From Bacteroidales bacterium UBA2861 (GTDB taxonomy: Bacteria; Bacteroidota; Bacteroidia; Bacteroidales; UBA932): DNA of 64,000 bases. The position numbers were made by a program, and so were the translations under genes. Shown in pieces: positions 35,087-43,793 of this stretch (position 1 is the stretch's first letter; every line of letters starts with the position of its first letter). The notes under the pieces are model-generated. The model ran no database searches and was not told the DNA's origin. It saw nothing but the letters and a program-made list of their open reading frames with translations. Location of the stretch: contig DEFD01000028.1 of NCBI GenBank assembly GCA_002350615.1, forward strand, positions 350,417-414,416, written 5' to 3'.

Positions 35087-36669
35087 TGAACAGGTTCCTT
35101 CCGGTATTGCTTTCGCTCCTGCTTCCGGCCGCTGCGTTTTCGCAGACTCCGGACGAAGCGGAGCCCGTGGTGCACCACGACACCGTGAGTTTCGCAGCCC
35201 TTCGCTCCATGATGGACGCCGGGCTCACAGAAGCCCGGGAAGATATCCTCGTGGAAGGGGTTGTAATCTGCGATGCCTGGGACCGCAACAAAGAGCAGAG
35301 CCTGCAGCTTGGCTACAACCAGAACCGCCTCGCTCCCAACAACAAGACCACTTATCTCGAAAGCTACGACGGGCGCTACGGGTTCAAGTTGTTTTTTGAA
35401 AATGAAAAGGATGCCGCCATTGAGCTGTATTCGCACCTTGTCCTCAATGTGAAGGGCTGCAAGCTGCGCATTGTAGACGGGGCATACCGCATCGACGACA
35501 TTCCCCACGGGGCCGTGGTCGAAGTGAATCCCGGTATCGACACCAATATCCCGGTGAAGCTGCGCACAGCCGAGACCATCACGGCCGACGACTTTTACAC
35601 AGTGATTACCGTAACCGACCAGGAATTCGTATTCAAGGACGGCTCTTTTTCCAATACCGCCGAGGTGTATGGCCGCCACAACGAGACCAACCGGGGCAAG
35701 TTTTACGTGAATTCTTCGATGGACGGCTGGGCTACGCTCACCTGCAGCCCGCAGGGGACTCCGCTGAACCTTTTCATCAATTCCCGGGTTGGCTGGCGCC
35801 GTCAGGGCGACGGCGTTCCTGCCGGAGCAGGCAATATCCGCGGCATCCTGGTGAATGCCTCGCAGCCGCGCTACGGCAACTGCCTCGGGCGCTGGCAGCT
35901 GCGTCCCCAGCAGCGTTCCGACCTGCGTTTCGAAAAGGCGGCTCCATCTTCTTTCAAGACCATCGCCGAGTGGAACTGGTCCGATGGCGGGCAGTCTTTC
36001 AGCACAACTTCCGGCAAGCTCAAGAATGCCGCCGGTGCAAAGATCCTCGCCGACATGGGTTCGGGTGAGCTCAGCACTGACCTTCCCGGCCAGGTGCTTC
36101 GCGGGCCCGAACCCAACAACAGGGAAGTTACCGCCGAAACCAAGGGTTACATGGAGACCGGGGCAATGTCGCTGCAGGCGGCATCCTGCGACTGGTGGGA
36201 CTGGCAGGAAGGCGGGCAACCCCGCGGGGTGAGCATCGAGGTATCGACCAAAGACATATCGGCATCTTCAGTGATATTTGCCTTCTCCTTTGCCGGGGGC
36301 TTCCGCAATGCCGCCACCTCCTATGCTTTCCCTGTTTACTGGAAGGTGGAATACTCTGCCGACGGCGGCCCGTTTGTACGGGTGGGCGACGAGTATGAAC
36401 TCCATTCCCTTCCGTGGTACTGGGAGAACAATATCGAAGGAGTGAAGTATCCTATGTCGCTGCGGGCAGGCATGGGCTATACCGAACATATACTGAATCT
36501 GCCTGCCGATGCAGTGTGCGGGCATTCCAGCCTCGTGATACGGCTGAGCCCTGCACGCCGTAACATTTCGACCCTGGCGCTCGACGACTATACCCGCGGG
36601 GCGGCCAGGCCCGAGAACAAAACCCGATGCTTCGTGAATTTCGGAGCCTTTGCAATCCGCTACAGATGA
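35086..36669 (+). CDS. Second DUF5689-like secreted protein
   Basis: 527 residues with a signal peptide cleaved near AAFSQ and no lipobox Cys, unlike its neighbour. The N-terminal part resembles the DUF5689 module of the preceding protein (EDILVEGVVICDAWDRN, TTYLESYDGRYGFKLFF, LYSHLVLNVKGCKLRI); the C-terminal part again looks like a jelly roll (FPVYWKVEYSADGGPFVRVG). Its ATG shares one base with the previous stop (TAATG). The two proteins probably arose by duplication. Without a lipid anchor it may be periplasmic or secreted. Confidence 0.7.
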   Translation: MNRFLPVLLSLLLPAAAFSQTPDEAEPVVHHDTVSFAALRSMMDAGLTEAREDILVEGVVICDAWDRNKEQSLQLGYNQNRLAPNNKTTYLESYDGRYGFKLFFENEKDAAIELYSHLVLNVKGCKLRIVDGAYRIDDIPHGAVVEVNPGIDTNIPVKLRTAETITADDFYTVITVTDQEFVFKDGSFSNTAEVYGRHNETNRGKFYVNSSMDGWATLTCSPQGTPLNLFINSRVGWRRQGDGVPAGAGNIRGILVNASQPRYGNCLGRWQLRPQQRSDLRFEKAAPSSFKTIAEWNWSDGGQSFSTTSGKLKNAAGAKILADMGSGELSTDLPGQVLRGPEPNNREVTAETKGYMETGAMSLQAASCDWWDWQEGGQPRGVSIEVSTKDISASSVIFAFSFAGGFRNAATSYAFPVYWKVEYSADGGPFVRVGDEYELHSLPWYWENNIEGVKYPMSLRAGMGYTEHILNLPADAVCGHSSLVIRLSPARRNISTLALDDYTRGAARPENKTRCFVNFGAFAIRYR

Positions 36670-38273
36670 TGAGAAACCTTATTACATTGTGCCTGTCGCT
36701 GCTTGTCCCCTCAGCTGTGCTCACTGCGCAGGTGAGCCAGGTCGAGGCCGTGAAGATAGAGGCCACTGGCGTGGCGTGGGCCGACAACTCGGTGTGGGCG
36801 GCATACATCTGCACGGATGAGGCCGGCCGTTCGGCAGCGCATATTAGTTTTACCCGCGACATGGCCCGTACCTGGGAAACGGTTTTTGCTTCGGCCTCCT
36901 GCGACAGTATTGCCCTGCAGGCTCTTCCGGACGGCGGTGTGAGGGCCTTCCTGCGCGACACCACAGGACGTTGCAGCAGCATGGACTACAGTTCCGGCAA
37001 CTGGAGCGCAGCCGTCGGGGCTTCTTTCCCGGAACCTTTCCGTCCGGCCATGCCTGCGCCTGCCACCGGAGTGGGCAACGAAGTTTTTGAACTTCCTTCC
37101 GGACATCTGCTGATGCTGCGCAACTGCCGCATGGACGAATATCTGTACGTGCTTCCCGACTGCCTCTACGCCTATCTTTCCGACGACGGGGGCGAAACCT
37201 GGTACGGCGGCCTCAAACTCGACGAACGCCCCTTCTCGGTGAAACCCAAACTTGCGGTGGCTCCCGGCGGAAGGCTCATAATCCTTTTCAGTAACAATTT
37301 CCGTTCGTCCTGCGCCATATACATGGCCATGACCACGGAAAAGGAGATAGCCGCGGCGAGCGGCAGCTTTTCTACAAAGGCGCGTATCGTGCAGCCAGTG
37401 CTCGGCGCAGGGCAGGGCCTTGCGCAGTGGCGCCGGAAGATGGCCGTGCTCACCGAACCCAAGCAGCAGTACGGCAAGAAGCCCCTCCGCATTGCCACCT
37501 ACAATATCCAGTATCCTGCACCGGAGGCGCCCGACTGGCAGAAGCGCATCGTTACACTCGGCAAGTTCTTCAAGGCCTACAACCTGGACGTTTTCGGCTC
37601 GCAGGAGCCTTACCTTTTCCAGATAAAAGACATCGAAAAGTCCCTTGGCGACGATTATGCCTGGGTGAGCGTGAACAGGGACCTGGACCCGGACAAGCCC
37701 AAGTCCCACTACAATCCCATCTTCTACCGGAAATCCCGCCTGGAACTTCTGGAATGGGGGACCTTCTGGTACTCGGCCATTCCCGGCAAGGCTACCTGGG
37801 GCTCCAGCTCCGCCCGCTTCTGCACCTGGGCAAAGTTCCGCGACAAGGCCAACGACCTGGTGTTCTACCACTTCAATTCGCACTTCGACCATATCGGCCT
37901 CGAAATACGCACATGGAGTGCCTACATGCTCATTGAGAAGGCGGCAGAGATATCGGGAGGCTATCCGGCTTTCTTCACCGGCGACTTCAACTCCGACGAA
38001 TCTACCCGCTGCTACCGCGAAATCACGGGCTGCGGCTTCATATCGGACAGCATGCGTGCGGTCGACACACCGCTTAACATCGAATACCGTTCAATCACCG
38101 GTTATAAATCGCCCGAATCAGTCTCAAAAGACTGGAAACATATCGACCATGTTTTTTACACCCCGGCTAATTCGAAGGTATTGCGCTGGGAACTTGTGGC
38201 AAACAATTATGGAGGGGTGTACGGCTCCGACCATCACCCCATAGTAGTAGACTGGAAAATAGCTAACAAATGA
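36666..38273 (+). CDS. Propeller-like (Asp-box) / EEP phosphoesterase fusion
   Basis: 535 residues with a signal peptide (LCLSLLVPSAVLTAQ). The N-terminal half (about 20-265) is beta-rich with one good Asp box, SDDGGETW, and a weaker TRDMARTW, as in sialidase-like propellers; the Arg triad of true sialidases is not evident. From about residue 272 a complete EEP domain follows: IATYNIQYP, FGSQEPY, FNSHFDHIG, TGDFNSDE, HIDHVFY and GSDHHPIVVDW. All expected metal- and phosphate-binding residues are there. The start overlaps the previous stop (ATGA) and the end overlaps the GH27 start by 4 bp. I know of no described enzyme with this pairing; it may bind a glycan and cut a phosphodiester in it. 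Confidence 0.8.
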   Translation: MMRNLITLCLSLLVPSAVLTAQVSQVEAVKIEATGVAWADNSVWAAYICTDEAGRSAAHISFTRDMARTWETVFASASCDSIALQALPDGGVRAFLRDTTGRCSSMDYSSGNWSAAVGASFPEPFRPAMPAPATGVGNEVFELPSGHLLMLRNCRMDEYLYVLPDCLYAYLSDDGGETWYGGLKLDERPFSVKPKLAVAPGGRLIILFSNNFRSSCAIYMAMTTEKEIAAASGSFSTKARIVQPVLGAGQGLAQWRRKMAVLTEPKQQYGKKPLRIATYNIQYPAPEAPDWQKRIVTLGKFFKAYNLDVFGSQEPYLFQIKDIEKSLGDDYAWVSVNRDLDPDKPKSHYNPIFYRKSRLELLEWGTFWYSAIPGKATWGSSSARFCTWAKFRDKANDLVFYHFNSHFDHIGLEIRTWSAYMLIEKAAEISGGYPAFFTGDFNSDESTRCYREITGCGFISDSMRAVDTPLNIEYRSITGYKSPESVSKDWKHIDHVFYTPANSKVLRWELVANNYGGVYGSDHHPIVVDWKIANK

Positions 38274-39793
38274 ACCTGATCCTTGCTTTTCTTATAGTTG
38301 CAGGCGAAATCCTCACGCCCGCCGCTCCCCGAACTCCCCGGATAAACGGGGCCAGGGTCTGCGGTAACCGTCCCGGAACCGAATTCATCTACCGTATCCC
38401 CGCAACGGGCGACCGGCCAATGACTTTCTCGGTGGACGGCCTTCCCAAAGGGCTGAAACTCGACCCGGAGAAAGGCATAATCAGGGGTACGGTGAAAAAG
38501 AGTGGCAGCTACCGTCTTGTGCTGCATGCAAAGAATGCCCTCGGAGCCTGCGAAAGGGAACTCCGGCTTGAGATAGGGGACAATTGCCTTGCCCTCACCC
38601 CTCCTCTCGGGTGGAACTCCTGGAACTGCATGGCCTTCAACTTTACCCAGGAAGATGTTACCCGCATGGCCGACGCCATGGTGTCGAGCGGCCTGGCCGA
38701 CTACGGCTGGTCCTACATCAACCTGGACGACGGCTGGCAGGGCAGGCGCGATCCCGCGAAAGGCGGGCTCCAGCCCAATGACAAGTTCCCGGATATGAAG
38801 GCTCTGGTTGAGCATATCCATTCGCTGGGTCTTCGCGCAGGTATCTATTCCGGCCCCTGGGTGGCTACTTACGGCGGTTATGCAGGGAGTTACTGCGACA
38901 ACGCGCAGGGCCTGTATCCGTGGATAGAAGACGGCCTCTGCAAGCCGGACACCCGGCTACGCGACCCGTCAAAAACGGCAAAGGACTACAATTATCCCGG
39001 AAAATATTCTTTTGTGAAGCAGGACGTGCGTCAGTGGGCCGAGTGGGGTTTCGACTACCTTAAGTACGACTGGTTCACCAACGACCTTTACCACGTGAAG
39101 GAGATGTACGACGCCCTTGCCGCCTGCGGCCGGAGCATAGTCTACAGCACCTCAAACCAGGCTCCTTTCCTGCTTGCTCCGGAATACGCCAAATATGTGC
39201 AGTGCTGGCGCACCACCAAGGATATCTACGACAACTGGGAGAGCATGTCGGCGATAGGCTTTTCGCAGGACTGGTGGGCCGCATGGCGTTCTCCGGGACA
39301 CTGGCCGGATGCCGACATGCTTGTAGTAGGCCGCATGGCCTGGTGGCATAAAGAGTCGCACCCCAGCGGCCTCACCCCGGATGAGCAGTACACCCATATC
39401 TCCCTCTGGGCCCTGCTTTCGAGCCCCATGCTCATAGGCTGCGACCTCACCGCCCTGGACGATTTCACGAAGGGGCTGCTCACCAACAGTGAGGTCATCG
39501 ATATCAACCAGGACCCCCTCGGCGCTCAGGCGGCGCTCTACAACGACACCGAGGGCTGCAAGATATACGTAAAGCCCCTTGAGGACGGTTCCCTTGCAGT
39601 CGGGCTCTTCAATACCGGCGACGCCGAAAAAGAAATCGGTTTCAAGCCACGGGGACTTGGCTTCCTGGAGAATGTAGTCGTTCGCGACGTATGGCGCCAG
39701 CAGGATATCCGCCGCCTCGCCCACGAGGATGAATTCCGCAGCAGTGTCGCGCCGCACGGAGTAGTGCTTCTTAACATCAGAATCGGAGAATAA
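38270..39793 (+). CDS. GH27 alpha-galactosidase
   Basis: 507 residues. Signal-like N-terminus, then a small putative Ig domain (PMTFSVDGLPKGLKLDPEKG) and a GH27 barrel from about residue 108: TPPLGWNSWNCMAFNFTQED, YSYINLDD-like WSYINLDDGWQGRRDP, YLKYDWF with the nucleophile D267, and GHWPDADML with D347 or D349 as the acid/base. A C-terminal beta domain closes it. The enzyme removes terminal alpha-galactose with retention. The 4-bp overlap with the upstream fusion places it in the PUL operon. GH27 also contains alpha-N-acetylgalactosaminidases, which I cannot fully exclude. Confidence 0.93.
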   Translation: MNLILAFLIVAGEILTPAAPRTPRINGARVCGNRPGTEFIYRIPATGDRPMTFSVDGLPKGLKLDPEKGIIRGTVKKSGSYRLVLHAKNALGACERELRLEIGDNCLALTPPLGWNSWNCMAFNFTQEDVTRMADAMVSSGLADYGWSYINLDDGWQGRRDPAKGGLQPNDKFPDMKALVEHIHSLGLRAGIYSGPWVATYGGYAGSYCDNAQGLYPWIEDGLCKPDTRLRDPSKTAKDYNYPGKYSFVKQDVRQWAEWGFDYLKYDWFTNDLYHVKEMYDALAACGRSIVYSTSNQAPFLLAPEYAKYVQCWRTTKDIYDNWESMSAIGFSQDWWAAWRSPGHWPDADMLVVGRMAWWHKESHPSGLTPDEQYTHISLWALLSSPMLIGCDLTALDDFTKGLLTNSEVIDINQDPLGAQAALYNDTEGCKIYVKPLEDGSLAVGLFNTGDAEKEIGFKPRGLGFLENVVVRDVWRQQDIRRLAHEDEFRSSVAPHGVVLLNIRIGE

Positions 39794-39822
39794 TCATTAT
39801 TATTGCAGGGAATAATCAGATT

Positions 39823-40211
39823 ATGAGAAAGTCTTTGCTTGCCGGGATACTTGCCCTCCTGCTTCCTTCGGCAGTTTATGCCGGAGGAATCTTCGTAGAA
39901 TGCGAATCCTTTGCCGACCCGGGCGGCTGGGCGGTAGACCAGCAGTTTATGGATGCGATGGGTTCTCCCTACCTTATTGCGCATGGCATGGGAGTTCCGG
40001 TGAAGGATGCTTCCACTTCGATAGATATACCCGAGGCTGGCGTATGGCATGTTTATGCACGCTGCTACAACTGGACTTCGCCCTGGTCGAAGGGCGAGGG
40101 CCCCGGGAAATTCCGCATAAAGATAGACTCCAAGACCCTCAAAGCCATACTCGGCTGTTCCGGAAACAGCTGGGACTGGCAGTATTCAGGGCAGCTTAAA
40201 CTGAAAGCAGG
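39823..40211 (+). pseudogene. 5' fragment of a secreted FAD-dependent oxidoreductase-type protein
   Basis: Signal peptide followed by FVECESFADPGGWAVDQQFM, MGSPYLIAHGMGVPV and VWHVYARCYNWTSPW. From memory this is the N-terminal module of Bacteroidota proteins that continue into an FAD-dependent oxidoreductase. Homology stops near LKLKAG; after that the frame runs on to 40335 but reads antisense to the truncated barrel copy 2. The 3' part, with any FAD domain, is lost. It starts 29 bp after GH27 and was probably the next PUL gene. Confidence 0.75.
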
Positions 40212-41555
40212 CCCGGCAGGAGCGGGCAGACTGTCTACCAGTTCGCTTCCGGAGAAAACTTCGAGAGCAGTTTTACCTTCGGGAAAATATTCCGCAACCG
40301 CCACCTGTCCGTCTTTGCCTGCGGCGGGATTGTAGAGCCTGCGGTCTTTGACCACCGGGGTTCTTTTGCCACGGACATCCATGGCATAGAGTCTGGAAGA
40401 TGACTCCATCTCCCAATGCTTGCTGGGAGTATATTCCGTCCACCAGATAGTTCCGTTGTCATCGGTTTCCAACTTGGTTCCCATTCGTGTGAATACCCTG
40501 TTGTGGGTAGTCTTTCCCTCGGGGGAGATGGAAACCAGTTCGGTGCTGCGCTGTAATCCGGTGCGAAGCGCCATCAGCTCTTTGCCACGGAAGACAAGAT
40601 TGGAGTAGCTGTCAAATAGCCTGTCGGGAGAGGTGACGGGCGTGCCCTCGATAAACGGAGCCCTGGCGGCCCTGAGGGAATCGGCAGTGCGCCATTCAGA
40701 ATGGAAATGCTCCTCGATTTCGCGGAAGGCAACCTTGAACTGTTTCCCGGAAACCTTTTTTGCGGTTTTCTGAAGGTTGAAGAAACGCATGGCGTATTTG
40801 TCCAGACGCTGATAATATATTCCGGTGAAATCCGGCTCGTCATAAGTAGCGCGCATGCCGGCGACAAGCATATAGCCCACCTTATAGTGATCGGGCGTAT
40901 AGTACTTCTGCGAACCCCAGCGCCACTTCCAGTAGTCGCGGTACTGCCCCTCGTCGAAAGCAGCCCTATAATAACGCAGGAAGTCGGAACTGCGTCCGCG
41001 GCCATACCGGGAAAGGGCGGTTTCCGCGGCCACCGCATCTCCTTCCAGTAGTGCGGGACCGGGATAGATGGCGGAGAGGGCTCCGGTGGTGAGCTGTCCC
41101 GTTATCGTGCTGAAAAATCTGAACAGACCAGGGAACTTACCCATCTGCAACTGGCTCACGTGCCTGCTTTCGTGGAGGGTGAGCTGGTCGATCCAGGGCC
41201 AGGCCTCCATCCCGTAGGCTTCCGGGGTGGTGTATAGATTCATTATCCTCGGTGCCCAGGATACGCTGCCGTTAGCATAGGCGTTGAAGGGGTGCAGCAC
41301 CACGGGCATAGGATTCCTGTACAACTCATTCGGGGCGGTGTAGCAAGTGTTCCCGACCACCTGGCGGTACTTTTCCAGGGAATATGCTTACTCCTTTGCC
41401 AGAGAATCCAGCCCTGCGGGATACACTACGCGGAAACCGGGAGTGGTGATCTGGCTCCATTTCATAGGAGGTTCATTGCCGACGGAATAGAATTGAGCAG
41501 AGGCAGCCAGAGTGGCGGCCAGCACGGATATGACGATTGCAAACAGTCTTTTCAT
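40212..41555 (-). pseudogene. HExxH/propeller barrel protein, copy 2, truncated and with a nonsense codon
   Basis: Homologous to the product of 15148-18120 from its ATG at 41555 (MKRLFAIVISVLAATLAASA) to DSLPAPAG, where similarity ends at about 40212. Two lesions are visible. Codon 56 is TAA (41388-41390) where copy 1 has TAT or TAC (REYAYSLEKY becomes KE, stop, AYSLEKY). The propeller remainder and the whole barrel are missing at the 3' end. The HESRH zinc motif and LLEGDA are still encoded, so decay is recent. The -7 box TAACTTTG is intact, five bases from the ATG. Confidence 0.85.
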
Positions 41556-41560
41556 AGCCG

Positions 41561-41587
41561 CAAAGTTAAGGATTTTAAGTATCTTTA
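41561..41587. promoter_or_regulatory. Back-to-back divergent promoters, copy 2
   Basis: Minus strand TAACTTTG at 41561-41568 and plus strand TATCTTTA at 41580-41587, 11 bp apart. The spacing is the same as in copy 1 at 18126-18152. Confidence 0.5.
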
Positions 41588-41607
41588 CGGACGATAAAGG
41601 CAGTTAA

Positions 41608-42573
41608 ATGGCAAATCACAAGATAATCACGCTTTTATTGGCGGCGGCAGCTCTGGCAGCGTCCTGTGGTCAGGGAGGAAAACGTGCCGCGCAGCAGGCT
41701 CAGCCCCGACCCTTCCAGGCGGCGAGTGTGCCGGCTGTCTATACAAGCAAGGAGGAAGCAGTGGAATATCTGACCGAGCATTATTGGGATGCCTGGCTCG
41801 CGGGCGACGGCCGCACGGATTCCACCCTCATTCTCGGCACTCAGGACAAGGATGTGGAACAGGCGTTCTCGAATTATATCGCCATTCTGGACCAGGCACC
41901 TCTGCCGCTGGCACGCAAGGGTATGCGCGGCCTGTTCTCCAAGATCGAGGCCAAGCAGCTTTCGGACACCTCTTCCCGCTTCTATCTTGCATTCACGGAT
42001 ATCGTTTCCCGCTATCTCTATGACCCCAATTCCCCCATGCGGGACGAGGACTTTTACCTGCCTTTCGTAAGCGCGATGGCGGAATCTCCCTGCACCCGGG
42101 ACAATATGCGCATTGCCTACCGGCACGAGGCGAAGATGTGTTCGATGAACCCCCGCGGCAGCGTGGCTCCGGACTTCGTCATCACCCGCAGGAACGGCAG
42201 CCGCTTCAACCTGCATTCCGTGAAGGCAAAGCATCTGCTGCTCTTTTTCAGCAATCCCGGCTGCAATGCCTGCAAGGAAATCATAGACCAGGTGATGGCC
42301 ATTCCAAATATCGAGGCGAGGATGGCCTCCCGCGAAATCGCGGTGGTGAACGTCTATATCGACGAGGACCTCAAGGCCTGGCGTGAGTATGAACACAACT
42401 ATCCCCGCAGCTGGTACTCGGGTTATGACGCCTCCGGCATCATCCGCGCCGACCTCCTGTACAACGTCCGCGCGATACCTTCCCTCTACCTTCTGGACGC
42501 CGGCAAGCGCATTCTCATGAAAGACGCCCCCACGGACCGGGTAGTCGCCTTGCTCTCGGAGTCACGTCAGTGA
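41608..42573 (+). CDS. DUF5106-like / thioredoxin-like lipoprotein (copy 2)
   Basis: 321 residues, paralog of 18182-19156 and about two thirds identical by eye, with long identical stretches (DIVSRYLYDPNSP, SVAPDFVITRR, EYEHNYPRSWYSGYDA). The lipobox is ALAASC. The CxxC pair is C219 and C222 in GCNACKE. Unlike copy 1 it is intact and not followed by a regulator; its divergent barrel partner is a pseudogene. A role in disulfide chemistry in the envelope is inferred from the fold. Confidence 0.85.
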   Translation: MANHKIITLLLAAAALAASCGQGGKRAAQQAQPRPFQAASVPAVYTSKEEAVEYLTEHYWDAWLAGDGRTDSTLILGTQDKDVEQAFSNYIAILDQAPLPLARKGMRGLFSKIEAKQLSDTSSRFYLAFTDIVSRYLYDPNSPMRDEDFYLPFVSAMAESPCTRDNMRIAYRHEAKMCSMNPRGSVAPDFVITRRNGSRFNLHSVKAKHLLLFFSNPGCNACKEIIDQVMAIPNIEARMASREIAVVNVYIDEDLKAWREYEHNYPRSWYSGYDASGIIRADLLYNVRAIPSLYLLDAGKRILMKDAPTDRVVALLSESRQ

Positions 42574-42614
42574 CAGTGATGTTGGAGATACCTACAAAGC
42601 CGATCTGTATTTGG

Positions 42615-42708
42615 ATAGCTTGCGGAATCGTGGTGTTTTGTGCCACATTTAGCAAGTTATTTTTAAAATAGCTTGCGGAATCGTGATATTATTTATGGCT
42701 TTCCGCAA
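42615..42708. repeat. 18-bp direct repeat and TTGCGGAA trio before galM
   Basis: ATAGCTTGCGGAATCGTG occurs at 42615-42632 and exactly again at 42668-42685 (period 53 bp). Its core TTGCGGAA recurs inverted as TTCCGCAA at 42701-42708. A near-palindrome of about 25 bp (GCAAG...CTTGC, 42652-42676) lies between and may terminate the upstream lipoprotein transcript. Confidence 0.55.
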
Positions 42709-42717
42709 ATAATTATG

Positions 42718-42725
42718 TAAGTTTG
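42718..42725 (+). promoter_or_regulatory. -7 box for galM
   Basis: TAAGTTTG, a perfect TAnnTTTG, 20 bp before the galM ATG and next to the TTGCGGAA repeats. Confidence 0.6.
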
Positions 42726-42745
42726 AGCTAAAATTATAACCCGTT

Positions 42746-43792
42746 ATGAAAATCACTGAAACCGTCTGGGGAGAGGCCCAGGGAAAGAAAATCCTGAAAT
42801 ACAGGCTGGAGAATAAGTCCGGCGCATATGTAGAACTCAGCAGCGTGGGAGCCGGCATCGTCGGGATAGGCGTGCCTGACGCCAAAGGCGAGATCGCAGA
42901 CGTGGTGCTGGGATATCCGAAGCCCGAAAGTTATTTCGGCGACGGGCCCTGCGCTGGGAAGATTCCAGGCCGTTTCGCCAACCGCATAGCCAAAGGCCAT
43001 CTGGAAGTGGACGGCAAGGTTTACAGCCTTCCCATCAACAACGGACCCAACCATCTCCACGGCGGGCCCGAGGGCTTCCAGAACAAGGTGTGGGACTCCC
43101 GTACAGACGGCGATGCCGTTGAATTCCAGTATTTTGCCGAAGACGGAGAAATGGGCTATCCCGGCAATCTCAAGGTGGTGGCCCGCTATATCTGGACCGA
43201 AAACGACGAGCTGGAACTTACCATCACCGCCAAGGGCGATGCCGACACGGTGGTAAACCTCACCAACCACGCCTATTTCAATCTGGACGGCGAAGGAGCA
43301 GGCAGCGTCTTTGCCCACGAGCTGCGCCTCAACGCATCCGAGTATCTCCCTACCGACGACACCCTCATCCCTGTCGGAGAGCCCGAAACCGTGGTGGGAA
43401 CGCCAATGGATTTTGTGAATTCCAAGCCCATAGGGCGCGATATCAAGCAGGATTTCCCCGCCCTCAATTTCGGCAAAGGCTACGATGCCTGCTGGGTGAT
43501 AGACGATTACAGGGAAGGCCAGATTTCCGAAGCCGCCGAACTGTATTCCCCGAAGAGCGGCCGCGTGCTCAAGCTCTACACCACGCAGCCCGGCGTGCAG
43601 ATCTACACCGGCAACTGGCTGGAAGGCTGCCCCGAAGGCAAGGCGGGACATGTGTATCACGACTATGACGGAGTGGCCCTCGAGTGCCAGCATTTCCCCG
43701 ACAGCCCCAACCGTTCTGACTTCCCCACCACTTATCTCAAGGCCGGCGAAGAATTCAAGCAGGCCATAATCTGGGCTTTCAGCACGAAGTAA
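42746..43792 (+). CDS. galM: Aldose 1-epimerase (galactose mutarotase)
   Basis: 348 residues, no signal peptide. Converts beta- to alpha-galactose for GalK. The family is clear from GRFANRIAKGHLEVDGK (about residues 75-91), NNGPNHLHGGPEGFQNKVW with the catalytic His region, NLTNHAYFNLDGEG, and QPGVQIYTGNWLEG near the C-terminus. It probably heads an operon with thyA, one base downstream. The nearby alpha-galactosidase and galK give a plausible galactose route. Confidence 0.96.
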   Translation: MKITETVWGEAQGKKILKYRLENKSGAYVELSSVGAGIVGIGVPDAKGEIADVVLGYPKPESYFGDGPCAGKIPGRFANRIAKGHLEVDGKVYSLPINNGPNHLHGGPEGFQNKVWDSRTDGDAVEFQYFAEDGEMGYPGNLKVVARYIWTENDELELTITAKGDADTVVNLTNHAYFNLDGEGAGSVFAHELRLNASEYLPTDDTLIPVGEPETVVGTPMDFVNSKPIGRDIKQDFPALNFGKGYDACWVIDDYREGQISEAAELYSPKSGRVLKLYTTQPGVQIYTGNWLEGCPEGKAGHVYHDYDGVALECQHFPDSPNRSDFPTTYLKAGEEFKQAIIWAFSTK

Positions 43793-43793
43793 T

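Noticed and set aside
36666..37470. True sialidase (GH33) call for the propeller half
   Set aside because: Only one clear Asp box and no visible Arg triad or RIP motif; a sialidase-like fold is as far as the sequence goes.
40212..40335. Continuation of the oxidoreductase frame as a real C-terminus
   Set aside because: This part is the antisense of barrel copy 2 and has no similarity to the expected protein.
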